Source: Bacillus atrophaeus (GTDB lineage: Bacteria > Bacillota > Bacilli > Bacillales > Bacillaceae). Taken from it: a stretch of DNA of 64,000 nt. The stretch spans positions 310,001 through 374,000 of the forward strand of contig NZ_LSBB01000001.1 of the NCBI RefSeq assembly GCF_001584335.1, read 5' to 3'. The notes under the pieces were generated by a model. The model was not told where the DNA came from, ran no database searches, and worked only from the letters and a program-made list of their open reading frames with translations. A program made the position numbers and the translations under genes. This document shows positions 46,100-55,648 of this stretch, piece by piece; the stretch's first letter is position 1; the number at the start of each line of letters is the position of its first letter.

Positions 46100-47259
46100 C
46101 CCCTTACTACATGTGCTCCAATATATTTAATATTGGTCACGTATTGTAATAAATCGCGGCAGGTAATCGTTGAAATACCGTCTAGAATGTCTTCTTTTTT
46201 GTATGAGTAATGACGCAGAATTCCCATATAGGCTAAGAGTCCTTCCGGAGAATCTAATTGCAGAAGGATTTCATTTTTCAGGAATTGCTTCGCTTTTTCT
46301 AATTCCTGTTCATCTACATGAAAATTCATGACCGTTTCGATCACTCTTGGCGGAATCTCTTTCTCTTGAACGCGATCGGTACATACGGATACAAGCAGCA
46401 GATTGCTCATGATGTCATAGCGGGTAATGACATGGTAAACCGCCATTTGTTTCTCGCGAAAATGCCGAAATAATGCGGAATGGCCGTACTTTCCGAGTAA
46501 TCCGTCTATCAGCTGGATTTTTATATAATCACGGAAACCGTTCATTTCTCCGCAATCAAACCCAAGGGTCATCACGGAAGGACCTGCGGTGCTGCGTGTC
46601 TCTGTTTCATAAATGTTTTTATTGATGGGTTTTCTTCTACCGTTCATGGAAGGTGCGTGTCTGGAATATCCTCCGGCATGTAACTCTTGAACGTTTCCTA
46701 TTACATAAAGCTGTTTTTGCTGGGACAACAAATCAGTTTTAAAATCTGATGCATCCAGAAAGCGTTTAGGCTGTATCGCTTGTACCTTTTCTTTCCGGCC
46801 AAACATAGCTGTGCCGTACATCGGACTGCCGAACGTCTCCTCTGCCAGACGGGCTGCCGAGTAAGAGAAAGGATCCGCGAACTTCTTTTCGATCTTCAGT
46901 AAAAGGTCAGCCTTAGCCGTTTCTGCGATATCGGCCGGAAGAGAGGCCGGAAGAGAGGATCTATCAACAAATGTTTCCAGCACATCATCAATGTTGAGAT
47001 TTTTGTGATATAGCGGATGAAGCAAGCGGGTTCCGTATGTCTTGAGCTGCCGGTCAAAAAATAGATTCGCTGAGTAGATAAAGCGGCTGCCGGCAGCATA
47101 TCCAAAGACGTCAGTGATGTTTTGTTTTAGATAGGCCGCCGCACCGTAAAAATAGATTGTTTCTTCTTCAGGCTCTGCCTCGATTTCGATCGGTTTCAGA
47201 AAGCTCGCGGCGATGGAGATTGTTGAAAATTGATCAGTCATTAACAGGTTCATTTCCAA
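46096..47259 (-). CDS. albE: Subtilosin-associated M16-like protein AlbE
   Basis: A 387-residue M16-fold protein without the HxxEH zinc motif, thus the presumed non-catalytic partner of AlbF. The frame is open to ATG 47322, deep inside albD. I choose TTG 47259 (MEMNLLMTDQF), which follows AAGGAGAAAAAG and gives nearly the 386 residues of 168 AlbE; ATG 47253 is the alternative. It overlaps albD by about 26 bp. Confidence 0.88.
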   Translation of the reverse strand: MEMNLLMTDQFSTISIAASFLKPIEIEAEPEEETIYFYGAAAYLKQNITDVFGYAAGSRFIYSANLFFDRQLKTYGTRLLHPLYHKNLNIDDVLETFVDRSSLPASLPADIAETAKADLLLKIEKKFADPFSYSAARLAEETFGSPMYGTAMFGRKEKVQAIQPKRFLDASDFKTDLLSQQKQLYVIGNVQELHAGGYSRHAPSMNGRRKPINKNIYETETRSTAGPSVMTLGFDCGEMNGFRDYIKIQLIDGLLGKYGHSALFRHFREKQMAVYHVITRYDIMSNLLLVSVCTDRVQEKEIPPRVIETVMNFHVDEQELEKAKQFLKNEILLQLDSPEGLLAYMGILRHYSYKKEDILDGISTITCRDLLQYVTNIKYIGAHVVRG

Positions 47260-48562
47260 ATCGTTGACTTTTTCTCCTTGTATCAAAGAAACCACCTTCC
47301 TGTTTTTGCAGCAAATAGACAATGATCAGCCCGGCAATCGGGATGATCGCCAAGGAGATAACAGTGCCCGCGATAGTTGCTAAGAATAGGGGAATACAAA
47401 ATACGTAGGAACGGTATTTAGAGAAGCCGCTCCAGAGCTGCTGCTCCGTCTGCCACCCGAAAGAGGGTCTTTTTTCATCAGATGTTAGCCGAATAAAGGC
47501 TCCCATCAGCAGCAATTCGATACACTGCAAAAAAGTCATGAGTGAAATCGGCTGGCTGCTGATCAAACCGACGATCATAGCGATCAAAATAAACCCGCCT
47601 GCCAACAAACCGGAATAAAAGCGATATTTTGCCCAAAACATCGTTCTCCGTTTAATCGGAAGCGTGATTAACAGCATCCGGTCGTTTTTTTCAAGAGAAT
47701 ACAATAAAGCGATAGGAGAACAAATTAACAGCAAGGCGGTAATCACAATATAAATGATATGCTGATCAGCGATGCCGGTTTTCATCATCTGAAACGAAAA
47801 AAAACCGCTGAAAGCCGCCATGACAATGTAGTTTAATAACATCGCCTTTGACGAAATAAACCGATTCCATTCTCTCTTATAAAATGAAAACTCCGATGTC
47901 CGCATGAATGAATGCATCTTGTTCTGCTGATCAGGCACCTGCAGAAAGGAGGGGAAATCAAAGAAAACGCCCCATGCCATGTGAACCCCGCATAATGGGA
48001 TCGTCAAAGCGGGCATAAAAACCACGCTGGCGCAGATACAGGCAAATGCCGCCGCATGCAGCAGGAACACAAATCCCTTCTTTTTGACAAAAAGGTTGCT
48101 TAACAGAACGCCTAATAAAATGGAGTAGACTGTGAAAAACGAAAATTTGCCGAGCCAAAATAACGTTTCCGTCCCTGACAGCGTGCCGGTTCCAAATAAA
48201 AACAACGGTAAAATAAAAAAGAATAACGTTCTTCTCAAACAAGTATCCACAAACAAAACCACGCTTTGAGCAAGCCAAAAGCTCCGTGAAGAGATTGGCA
48301 AAAGACAGCTCAGCTTCATGTAAGATTCCTTCCATTGTGAAGAAATAGAAAGAAATACCATATACACATTCATAAAAAGAAGCGCGAGTGTGACATATGT
48401 TTTTCCTAAAACCGACTCATCAATGCCGGCCTGCCGGATCAGTCCGATTTCAAACAAAGCCAGAACAGCAAGTCCGGCGGTGATGCGAATGGCATCCTTT
48501 TTCCCTTGCCGGCCGTAAAGCTGTTTGAACAGCAGGGTAAGAATTTGAAACACATTATTCAT
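47234..48562 (-). CDS. albD: Subtilosin ABC transporter membrane protein AlbD
   Basis: A 442-residue protein with about ten to twelve hydrophobic helices, the presumed permease partner of ATPase AlbC for subtilosin export or immunity. It is slightly longer than the 168 protein (about 436). It overlaps albC by 8 bp, consistent with translational coupling. The C-terminal LIPIAGLIIVYLLQKQ helix is followed by a basic tail. Confidence 0.88.
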   Translation of the reverse strand: MNNVFQILTLLFKQLYGRQGKKDAIRITAGLAVLALFEIGLIRQAGIDESVLGKTYVTLALLFMNVYMVFLSISSQWKESYMKLSCLLPISSRSFWLAQSVVLFVDTCLRRTLFFFILPLFLFGTGTLSGTETLFWLGKFSFFTVYSILLGVLLSNLFVKKKGFVFLLHAAAFACICASVVFMPALTIPLCGVHMAWGVFFDFPSFLQVPDQQNKMHSFMRTSEFSFYKREWNRFISSKAMLLNYIVMAAFSGFFSFQMMKTGIADQHIIYIVITALLLICSPIALLYSLEKNDRMLLITLPIKRRTMFWAKYRFYSGLLAGGFILIAMIVGLISSQPISLMTFLQCIELLLMGAFIRLTSDEKRPSFGWQTEQQLWSGFSKYRSYVFCIPLFLATIAGTVISLAIIPIAGLIIVYLLQKQEGGFFDTRRKSQRFGNEPVND

Positions 48563-49274
48563 GGCCGATCACCTCAAAAAATTCCCGGCGCAGATCTGTG
48601 TCATCCTTAATAGGAATCAATTTGCGAATCTGTTTATCATGAAGAATAGCTGCATAATGGCAAAACCTTTTCACCACATCAAGCAGATGGGAAGAAAACA
48701 AAATGGTTCCGCCTGACTTGCAATACTCCTGCATTTTCTCATAAAAGATTTCAATCGATTCCACGTCCAAGCCGACAAGCGGCTCATCTAAAATAAACAG
48801 GGGAGCCCGCAGCAATAACCCTGTCATCAGAACAACCTTTTGCCTGTTGCCGAGAGACAGCTCTGAGATTCTCCGATTCGTGTACTGAGAAAAGTGAAAC
48901 TCCTCTGCTAAACTGACATATTGTTGTTCGTGAAATTCTTTTTGATAAAGAGAATGGACGAAAGAAACGTATTCCTTCGCCGTGATCTCTGTAAAAAGCA
49001 ATGGATAATCCGCCGCGAAGTAGCGGTTGGTTTTCAGCTGATCTAATGTCTTCAGCGGCGTTTTGGCGTTAACTTCAATGCCGCACAGCTTGAAGCTCCC
49101 GCTAAAATTCCGATTAACGCCTGTCAGCGTATTGATCAGCGTTGTTTTGCCGGCGCCATTTACTCCAAGCAGTCCGTAAACGGCGCCTTTTTCTAAATGT
49201 AAATCAACGTTTTCTAAGATGACGTTATCTTGTTCGTACCAAACGGATAAAGCGTGTATATCCAACATGCTCAT
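48555..49274 (-). CDS. albC: Subtilosin ABC transporter ATPase AlbC
   Basis: A 239-residue ABC ATPase. Walker A is GVNGAGKTT (residues 37-45), the signature is ELSLGNRQKV, and Walker B is LFILDEPLVGLD, with the switch His later in FSSHLLDVV. With AlbD it forms the exporter/immunity pump. Its ATG 49274 overlaps the albB stop. Confidence 0.95.
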   Translation of the reverse strand: MSMLDIHALSVWYEQDNVILENVDLHLEKGAVYGLLGVNGAGKTTLINTLTGVNRNFSGSFKLCGIEVNAKTPLKTLDQLKTNRYFAADYPLLFTEITAKEYVSFVHSLYQKEFHEQQYVSLAEEFHFSQYTNRRISELSLGNRQKVVLMTGLLLRAPLFILDEPLVGLDVESIEIFYEKMQEYCKSGGTILFSSHLLDVVKRFCHYAAILHDKQIRKLIPIKDDTDLRREFFEVIGHE

Positions 49275-49432
49275 CGAGATTCAGCCTTCCGCGCTCTCAT
49301 TCCGAATATAATGGCAATCACAATGGAGATCAGAGTAAACAAATAATCGCTTTTGACGAAATAGACAACCGCGCCGATGACAAACACGAATGAAAGGATA
49401 TACAATAGCCATTTTCTTTGTGTTGGTGACAA
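49271..49432 (-). CDS. albB: Small membrane protein AlbB (subtilosin immunity)
   Basis: A 53-residue protein with two hydrophobic helices, encoded from TTG 49432, which follows GGAGGGAAATGTT. The translation (SPTQRKWLLYILSFVFVIGA at the start, ending RARKAESR) has the length and pattern of 168 AlbB, which contributes to immunity. It lies 12 bp after albA and overlaps albC. Confidence 0.92.
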   Translation of the reverse strand: MSPTQRKWLLYILSFVFVIGAVVYFVKSDYLFTLISIVIAIIFGMRARKAESR

Positions 49433-49444
49433 AACATTTCCCTC

Positions 49445-50791
49445 CTAAATAAGCTGGACCACATCTTCTAATTGTTCATTTTTCGCCCAGGAACAGATAT
49501 TTTTACGGTGATATTTGTTAGAGTTTAAGCCTTTTAAGTAACAGCCTCCGCAATAGCCGCTGAATGGGCATTTGTCTTTCTTGCAATGCTCGCTGAACCG
49601 CGGCGCCTGCGCTTTCCATAGTTTATGGACGAGAGCGGAATCAAAGATGCTTTCATATGAATCATGAAAGATATTTCCCAATGAAAATTCCTTCGGGAAG
49701 AGCGCGCACGGGCGTACTTCTCCGAACGGGCTGATCACAATTGATTTCCAGCCTGCGCCGCAATTCGCCGCACGTTTTCTCTCATAAGGGATAATCGGAA
49801 TCAGATCCTTAAATTCATCAATGACAATTTGCTCGTACTCCATAAATTTGCGGTGCTGCTCGGAATCTTTCGTCGGGTGGATCATATCCTTGCCTCTTCC
49901 GAAATCATCAACCCAATTGTAAGAGAAGGCTTTCGCACCAAGATCGCGCACCTTTTGGGCCATGTCATGAATTTCCCACATATTTTTCTCGAAAACCGAC
50001 ATGGCGACTCTGACAAAAATACCGTGATCACTCAATAATTTTATCGTTTTACAGGTTTGGGCAAAAGAGCCTTTTCTCCCTCTAAAGGAATCGTGGACTT
50101 CAGAATGGACACTGTCCAGTGAAATACCGACGATGATCTTTTGCTTGTATGCTCTTAAAATCTCCAGGCTTTCTTTTCGCATCAGCGTCCCGTTTGTTAA
50201 GACGGCAACCTTTTTAAATTTCTTTAATACATACTCAAGAAGTTCATTGGCGTTCGGGTGGACAAAAATTTCTCCGCCCGTTATTTCACATGTTAAAACG
50301 CCTTTTTCGTACAGCATATCCGCTGTTTTCTTGAATTGTTCAAGAGATACCGTTCCCAGCGCTTCAGGCGAGCTTTCTAAATAACAGTGGGCGCATTTTA
50401 AATTACAGCGGTGAGTCAGCTCAAAGGTCGCATGCAGCGGCATCGGGAAGTCGCTGCTTCCGCTTGTGGCAATGCGCCGATATTCGGGCTGGTCTGTAAG
50501 CCGAATGACCTGCTTGTTCAGCAGCATGTCGAGCATTTCATAATACCAATCCTTATGGTCTTCGGGGGATTCATTGTACGCCGCGCATTGGTATTCTAAT
50601 ATTTGTTCTGCCGTTTTTTGCCCGTCCATCAGCATACAAAGCTCGTAAGCCGTTTTATTGAGATCCAAGTATTCAAAATCAGAGATCGAGACATTATCAC
50701 GCATATAATCAATTTCTAATACTCCGCCCTCAGGAAGCTGGTGAACTCTTACACTTTCACTGATAAATGGAAACATCCGCTCTATAAGCAA
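49445..50791 (-). CDS. albA: Radical SAM sactisynthase AlbA
   Basis: A 448-residue radical SAM enzyme that forms the three Cys S-to-alpha-carbon thioether bridges of subtilosin A. From TTG 50791 the SAM-cluster cysteines fall at 129, 133 and 136 (CNLKCAHC), exactly the numbering of the characterised 168 enzyme. An N-terminal RRE-like peptide-binding domain (residues 10-95) precedes it. A SPASM region with NCGAGWK, PCALFP and CKKDKCPFSGYCGGC near the C-terminus binds auxiliary clusters. The upstream ATG 50800 lies directly against the AGGAG, so TTG is preferred. Confidence 0.96.
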   Translation of the reverse strand: MLIERMFPFISESVRVHQLPEGGVLEIDYMRDNVSISDFEYLDLNKTAYELCMLMDGQKTAEQILEYQCAAYNESPEDHKDWYYEMLDMLLNKQVIRLTDQPEYRRIATSGSSDFPMPLHATFELTHRCNLKCAHCYLESSPEALGTVSLEQFKKTADMLYEKGVLTCEITGGEIFVHPNANELLEYVLKKFKKVAVLTNGTLMRKESLEILRAYKQKIIVGISLDSVHSEVHDSFRGRKGSFAQTCKTIKLLSDHGIFVRVAMSVFEKNMWEIHDMAQKVRDLGAKAFSYNWVDDFGRGKDMIHPTKDSEQHRKFMEYEQIVIDEFKDLIPIIPYERKRAANCGAGWKSIVISPFGEVRPCALFPKEFSLGNIFHDSYESIFDSALVHKLWKAQAPRFSEHCKKDKCPFSGYCGGCYLKGLNSNKYHRKNICSWAKNEQLEDVVQLI

Positions 50792-50876
50792 AAATACCAT
50801 CTCCTATACATATGATACAAATAATGAGAAAACATGTATGTATAACTAAGGAGTAGATAGAAAGTAAAAATACTTT

Positions 50877-50966
50877 TCAAAAAGAGGCACAGTAATTTAC
50901 TGTGCCTCTTTTAGGAAATGCTTTATCCCCATAAACCGAATAGCCCTGTTGCCCCTGCGATTTCAA
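50877..50966 (-). CDS. sboX: sboX-like overlapping ORF (29 codons)
   Basis: A frame from TTG 50966 overlaps the 3' end of sboA and encodes KSQGQQGYSVYGDKAFPKRG and a short tail, stopping inside the sboA-albA hairpin. 168 has an overlapping ORF, sboX, at this place (annotated at about 50 residues with a similar YSVYG stretch, as I recall). The version here is shorter. Expression is unproven. Confidence 0.35.
   Translation of the reverse strand: MKSQGQQGYSVYGDKAFPKRGTVNYCASF
50886..50914 (-). terminator. Hairpin/partial terminator between sboA and albA
   Basis: AGAGGCACAGTA and TACTGTGCCTCT form a perfect 12-bp stem with a short loop and T-rich flanks. In lantibiotic-like operons such a hairpin lets the precursor gene be transcribed in excess over the modification genes. 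It may also protect the sboA mRNA 3' end. Confidence 0.85.
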
Positions 50967-51054
50967 AGTCTGGAATAGGTCCGTCCACTAAACAAGCAGC
51001 TCCGATTGAACATGTTGCACAACCTTTGTTTTCTACAATGACAGCTTTTTTCAT
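50923..51054 (-). CDS. sboA: Subtilosin A precursor SboA
   Basis: A 43-residue sactipeptide precursor: an eight-residue leader (MKKAVIVE) and the 35-residue core from NKGCATCSIG to TGLFGLWG. The core keeps the three Cys (4, 7, 13) and the Phe22, Thr28 and Phe31 acceptors. It looks identical to subtilosin A of 168, so the mature cyclic antimicrobial peptide should be the same. ATG 51054 follows GGGAGG; the longer frame upstream is not used. Confidence 0.98.
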   Translation of the reverse strand: MKKAVIVENKGCATCSIGAACLVDGPIPDFEIAGATGLFGLWG

Positions 51055-51106
51055 AATAGAAATCCTCCCTTGTTTAATTTTTCTAGCATATCTCTGATGT
51101 AATTTA

Positions 51107-51135
51107 ATCTTAAAACTATCAAAATACCTTTTCAA
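51107..51135 (-). promoter_or_regulatory. Promoter of sboA-alb
   Basis: On the minus strand TTGAAA (51130-51135) and TAAGAT (51107-51112) are separated by 17 bp. Upstream AT-rich sequence (to about 51230) is where ResD and AbrB act in 168. Confidence 0.7.
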
Positions 51136-51366
51136 TATGTATATTTTGAAGAAAATGTGAAAAATATTAGATACATTTCAGAAAAATGTAACATTCAAAA
51201 CGGCATTAATTTCTATTTAAATGCTCTTCTTCTCATTAATCGCTTTTTATGAGGTTTATCTTCAAAACTGATGAGTAATGATGGTAAGATAGAAGCAGTT
51301 GAACTTTAAATAGCGAATGATTATACTATTCAAGTCAAAGTGGAATGATGAAAAGGACGTGTCAGC

Positions 51367-51795
51367 ATGAAACAAGAGACACCGATAACGCTCCATGTAA
51401 AATCTGTGATTGCGGATGACGGGAAAGAAGAGGTCATTGAGTTCCGCACCTCCGGATCTTATCATGTGAAACAAAATAAAGTGTATCTTTCTTATTATGA
51501 AGAACACGATTTGGGCAAAGTGAAAACGATTGTGAAAGTAAGCGAGAGCGAAGTGTTTGTCATGAGGTCAGGCGCAGTGAAAATGAATCAGCGGTTTGTG
51601 CCGGGAGCCTCTACCATTGCCAAATATAAAATGTCATTTGGCGAGCTTGAGCTGACTACAAGCACAAAATCGATTCAGTCTGACATCGGCAAAGAAAGAG
51701 GCCGTATCAGCATAGCTTATGATATGCATGTGGGAGACGAACAGCAGCATTTACATAATATGACCATCACGTATGAGGGAGGACTTGACGCATGA
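51367..51795 (+). CDS. ywiB: DUF1934 beta-barrel protein YwiB
   Basis: A 142-residue soluble protein of the DUF1934 family, a calycin-like small beta barrel without known ligand. It shows alternating strands ([41 protein letters not shown]). AAAGGACGTGT precedes ATG 51367. It overlaps argS by 4 bp, so the two are translationally coupled. Divergent from sboA. Confidence 0.9.
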   Translation: MKQETPITLHVKSVIADDGKEEVIEFRTSGSYHVKQNKVYLSYYEEHDLGKVKTIVKVSESEVFVMRSGAVKMNQRFVPGASTIAKYKMSFGELELTTSTKSIQSDIGKERGRISIAYDMHVGDEQQHLHNMTITYEGGLDA

Positions 51796-53462
51796 ACATT
51801 GCGGAACAAATGAAGGACGTGCTGAAAGAGGAAATTAAAGCAGCAGTTCTGAAAGCGGGATTGGCTGAAGAAAACCAGATTCCAAATGTCATTTTAGAGA
51901 CACCGAAAGATAAAACACATGGTGATTATTCAACGAACATGGCGATGCAGCTGGCAAGAATCGCAAAAAAAGCCCCGCGCCAAATCGCTGAGGATATTGT
52001 AGCTTCTTTTGATAAAGGAAAGGCTTCAATTGAAAAGCTTGATATCGCAGGCCCTGGATTTATCAATTTCTATATGGATAATCAATATTTAACGAAGCTG
52101 ATCCCATCTGTATTGGAAGCGGGGGAAGCATACGGGGAAACAAATATCGGAAACGGCGAGCGCATCCAAGTGGAATTCGTATCTGCGAATCCGACGGGCG
52201 ATCTTCATTTAGGCCATGCGCGCGGAGCAGCCGTCGGCGATTCTCTGTGCAATGTGCTGGCTAAAGCCGGATATGATGTGAGCCGCGAATATTATATCAA
52301 TGACGCGGGAAATCAGATCAACAACTTGGCTCTTTCTGTCGAAGTCCGTTACTTTGAAGCGCTCGGCCTTGAAAAAGAAATGCCTGAAGACGGATACCGC
52401 GGCGAGGATATTATCGCAATCGGGAAGCGTCTCGCTGAAGAATACGGAGACCGCTTTGTTAAAGAAGAAGAGAGCGAAAGACAGAAGTTCTTCCGGGAAT
52501 ACGGTTTGAAGTATGAGTTGGAAAAGCTTCGTGTAGACTTAGAAAACTTCCGCGTGCCGTTTAATGTCTGGTATTCTGAAACGTCACTGTACGAAAACGG
52601 AAAAATCGACAAGGCGCTCGAAGCGCTGCGCAAACAAGGCCACGTGTATGAAGAAGACGGCGCAACATGGTTCCGCTCAACAACATTCGGTGATGACAAA
52701 GACCGTGTTTTGATTAAAAAAGACGGCACTTACACTTATTTGCTGCCTGATATCGCTTACCATAAGGACAAGCTAGACCGCGGATTCGATAAGCTGATCA
52801 ACGTCTGGGGCGCAGATCACCACGGCTATATTCCGCGGATGAAAGCGGCCATTGAGGCGCTTGGCTATCAAAAAGGAACGTTAGAAGTAGAAATCATTCA
52901 GCTCGTGCATCTATATAAAAACGGCGAGAAAATGAAAATGAGCAAGCGTACAGGAAAGGCGGTAACGATGCGCGACTTGATTGAAGAAGTCGGCTTAGAC
53001 GCCGTCCGTTATTTCTTCGCGATGCGCAGTGCCGATACACATATGGATTTTGACTTGGATCTTGCGGTGTCCACTTCAAATGACAATCCGGTGTATTACG
53101 CGCAATACGCTCACGCGAGAATCTGCAGCATGCTTCGCCAAGGAGAAGAGCAGGGATTAACGCCTGCGGCTGATCTTGACTTTAGCGCCGTCAATTCTGA
53201 AAAAGAATACGATTTGCTGAAAACGATCGGCGGCTTCCCTGAAGCAGTGGCGGAAGCGGCGGAAAAACGCATTCCGCACCGCGTGACGAACTATATTTAT
53301 GACTTGGCATCTTCTCTGCACAGCTTCTATAATGCGGAAAAGGTAATCGATCCTGAAAATGAAGAGAAAAGCCGCGCACGCTTAGCTTTAATGAAAGCAA
53401 CCCAAATCACGCTGAATAATGCGCTTCAGTTGATTGGCGTTTCGGCTCCTGAAAAAATGTAA
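51792..53462 (+). CDS. argS: Arginyl-tRNA synthetase
   Basis: A 556-residue class I tRNA synthetase. The N-terminal additional domain (residues 1-110) is followed by the HIGH motif as [14 protein letters not shown]. The KMSKS region is [15 protein letters not shown], and the C-terminal DALR anticodon domain ends the protein. ATG 51792 overlaps the ywiB stop (ATGA). Followed by a strong terminator. Confidence 0.97.
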   Translation: MNIAEQMKDVLKEEIKAAVLKAGLAEENQIPNVILETPKDKTHGDYSTNMAMQLARIAKKAPRQIAEDIVASFDKGKASIEKLDIAGPGFINFYMDNQYLTKLIPSVLEAGEAYGETNIGNGERIQVEFVSANPTGDLHLGHARGAAVGDSLCNVLAKAGYDVSREYYINDAGNQINNLALSVEVRYFEALGLEKEMPEDGYRGEDIIAIGKRLAEEYGDRFVKEEESERQKFFREYGLKYELEKLRVDLENFRVPFNVWYSETSLYENGKIDKALEALRKQGHVYEEDGATWFRSTTFGDDKDRVLIKKDGTYTYLLPDIAYHKDKLDRGFDKLINVWGADHHGYIPRMKAAIEALGYQKGTLEVEIIQLVHLYKNGEKMKMSKRTGKAVTMRDLIEEVGLDAVRYFFAMRSADTHMDFDLDLAVSTSNDNPVYYAQYAHARICSMLRQGEEQGLTPAADLDFSAVNSEKEYDLLKTIGGFPEAVAEAAEKRIPHRVTNYIYDLASSLHSFYNAEKVIDPENEEKSRARLALMKATQITLNNALQLIGVSAPEKM

Positions 53463-53473
53463 TGAAGATGAAA

Positions 53474-53503
53474 GGACAAAGCCCCGGGCTTTGTCCTTTT
53501 TTG
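53474..53503 (+). terminator. Terminator of ywiB-argS
   Basis: AGGACAAAGCC and GGCTTTGTCCT form a perfect stem followed by TTTTT. Confidence 0.93.
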
Positions 53504-53514
53504 TTTAAAAAACG

Positions 53515-53557
53515 TGTGATGTACTTCACAATCCTATTCACCGAGTTTTTGTATGAT
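53515..53557 (+). promoter_or_regulatory. Fnr-dependent promoter of narK-fnr
   Basis: The Fnr box TGTGA-TGTACT-TCACA (53515-53530) is a perfect half-site pair, and TATGAT (53552-53557) is the -10. The start near 53564 places the box centre at about -41.5, the class II activator position known for B. subtilis Fnr. Confidence 0.9.
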
Positions 53558-53594
53558 AAGACTGATTATTGAATCATTGAAAGGGGCAAGCCGA

Positions 53595-54782
53595 ATGATT
53601 AACCGTCAAAACATTCAATTATCGTTACAGTCATGCAGCTTGGTGGCAGGATTTATGGTTTGGGTTTTGATTTCTTCATTAATTTCTCAAATGTCATCTG
53701 ATATTAATTTGAGCGCCGGCGACATTTCGCTGGTTACGGCCATACCTGTCATTCTGGGGTCACTTCTCCGCATTCCTTTGGGATATTACACGAACAGGTT
53801 TGGCGCGCGGATGACTTTTATGATCAGCTTTCTATTGCTTTTGTTTCCTGTGTTTTGGATCAGTATCGCAGATTCTGTGTTTGATTTGGCCGTGGGCGGT
53901 TTTTTCTTGGGGATTGGAGGAGCGGTTTTCTCCATTGGGGTGACATCTCTTCCGAAGTATTATCCTAAGGAAAAACACGGTTTTATAAACGGCATTTACG
54001 GCGCTGGAAATATCGGAACCGCCATCACAACGTTTGCAGCTCCTGTTGTTGCTCAATCTGTGGGGTGGAAGAGTACGGTGCAAATGTATATGGTCCTGCT
54101 GGCTTTATTTGCTTTGCTGCACTTTTTCCTGGGCGATCGAAACGAGAAGAAAGTCAAAGTTTCCGTAAAGGTTCAAATAAAAGCCGTTTACCGAAATCAT
54201 CTGTTGTGGTTCTTAAGCCTTTTTTATTTTATAACATTTGGCGCGTTCGTTGCCTTTACCATTTATCTTCCTAACTTTCTTGTTCAGCACTTTGGTCTTA
54301 GTCCTGTGGATGCCGGGTTTAGAACGGCAGGTTTTATTGCTGTGTCCACGCTTCTCAGACCTGTTGGCGGATTTTTGGCAGATAAAGTGAGTCCGCTTAG
54401 AATGTTAATGTACGTCTTCGCGGGTCTGACATTATCGGGCATTATCTTGTCGTTCTCACCGAGTCTCGGCATTTACGCTTTTGGGGCGTTAACAGTTGCT
54501 GTCTGCTCAGGAATTGGAAACGGAACAGTTTTTAAATTGGTGCCTTTTTATTTCTCAAAACAAGCGGGAATTGCAAACGGTATTGTTTCTGCCATGGGGG
54601 GATTGGGAGGATTCTTTCCGCCACTGATCCTGGCAAGCGTATTTCAAGCGACAGGACAATATGCAATCGGATTTATGGCGCTCTCGGAAACTGCTTTAGC
54701 CAGCTTTGTCATTGTCATCTGGATGTATTGGCAGGAAAGGATGAAAACGCACACTGAGAGAAATGGGCACAGCGTAAACTAA
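53595..54782 (+). CDS. narK: Nitrite extrusion/nitrate transporter NarK
   Basis: A 395-residue MFS transporter of the nitrate/nitrite porter family with 12 helices. The NNP features are the Gly-rich FFLGIGGAVFSIGVTSLPKYYPKEKHG (nitrate signature 1) and GIANGIVSAMGGLGGFFPP (signature 2). ATG 53595 (MINRQNIQLS) follows AAAGGGGC and gives the length of the 168 protein; the frame upstream to 53553 lies before or at the predicted start point. First gene of the narK-fnr operon. Confidence 0.94.
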   Translation: MINRQNIQLSLQSCSLVAGFMVWVLISSLISQMSSDINLSAGDISLVTAIPVILGSLLRIPLGYYTNRFGARMTFMISFLLLLFPVFWISIADSVFDLAVGGFFLGIGGAVFSIGVTSLPKYYPKEKHGFINGIYGAGNIGTAITTFAAPVVAQSVGWKSTVQMYMVLLALFALLHFFLGDRNEKKVKVSVKVQIKAVYRNHLLWFLSLFYFITFGAFVAFTIYLPNFLVQHFGLSPVDAGFRTAGFIAVSTLLRPVGGFLADKVSPLRMLMYVFAGLTLSGIILSFSPSLGIYAFGALTVAVCSGIGNGTVFKLVPFYFSKQAGIANGIVSAMGGLGGFFPPLILASVFQATGQYAIGFMALSETALASFVIVIWMYWQERMKTHTERNGHSVN

Positions 54783-54892
54783 TGGGAAGCGGCTTTTAGG
54801 GAATTCACGAGATTGTAAGTTTTTTTAAAATGATGCAAATCGATTCACGTTACAATAGAAATACACAACGTGACTATCTTCGAGGTGAGCTC

Positions 54893-55609
54893 ATGAATTT
54901 TCTCTCTGTTCGAAAATCTGATAAGGATCTTCTCTCACAAGATCTGCATCAATTGCTGGAATCAATCAGTACAAAAAGAAAAATTGAAAAAAACACGTTT
55001 CTGTTTCAAGAAGGAATGGATGCAAAAGAGCTTTATCTGATTCAATCAGGACTCATTGAAATCGGCAAACTGACGTCTGACGGCAAGGATCTGACGCTCA
55101 GGATCTGCCAAAAAAATGATATTGTCGGGGAATTAACACTTTTTACAGAAGAACCGAGATATATGCTGAGTGCAAAAGTGTTAGCAGACGGTGAAGTGTT
55201 CGTCATCAATAAAAACAAACTGGAAAAGGAATTGGTTCAAAACGGTGCTTTGACATTTGAATTTATGAAATGGATGAGCACCCACCTGCGAAAAATTCAG
55301 TCCAAAATCCGTGACCTTCTTCTTCATGGTAAAAAAGGGGCGCTTTATTCCACACTCATTCGTTTGTCAAATAGCTATGGGGTGAAACGAAGCGACGGAA
55401 TTCTTATAAACATTGCACTGACGAACCATGATTTGGCGAAGTTTTGTGCGGCTGCAAGAGAGAGTGTCAATCGCATGCTGGGTGATCTTCGTAAACAAGG
55501 AATCATTTCAATTGAGGAATCCGGAAAGATTGTTTTGCATCAGCGGGACTATTTAAGATGTGAAATTGAGTGCGAAAATTGCCCGCTGGATATTTGCAAT
55601 ATCGATTAA
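54893..55609 (+). CDS. fnr: Anaerobic regulator Fnr
   Basis: A 238-residue CRP/FNR-family activator. The sensory cysteines are at the C-terminus (Cys223, 227, 230, 235 in CEIECENCPLDIC), as in B. subtilis Fnr, which binds a [4Fe-4S] cluster through three of these and Asp141. The cNMP-like beta-barrel is residues 15-130, and the helix-turn-helix is TNHDLAKFCAAARESVNRMLGDLRKQG. ATG 54893 is chosen because GAGGTGA precedes it, giving the 168 length. It is transcribed with narK; a separate promoter in the 110-bp gap is possible. Confidence 0.96.
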   Translation: MNFLSVRKSDKDLLSQDLHQLLESISTKRKIEKNTFLFQEGMDAKELYLIQSGLIEIGKLTSDGKDLTLRICQKNDIVGELTLFTEEPRYMLSAKVLADGEVFVINKNKLEKELVQNGALTFEFMKWMSTHLRKIQSKIRDLLLHGKKGALYSTLIRLSNSYGVKRSDGILINIALTNHDLAKFCAAARESVNRMLGDLRKQGIISIEESGKIVLHQRDYLRCEIECENCPLDICNID

Positions 55610-55618
55610 TCAAGAAAT

Positions 55619-55648
55619 AAACAAGGACTGCAAACTTCAGTCCTTGTT
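55619..55648. terminator. Bidirectional terminator between fnr and ywiC
   Basis: AAACAAGGACT and AGTCCTTGTTTT form an 11-bp stem with a 9-nt loop. Confidence 0.88.
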
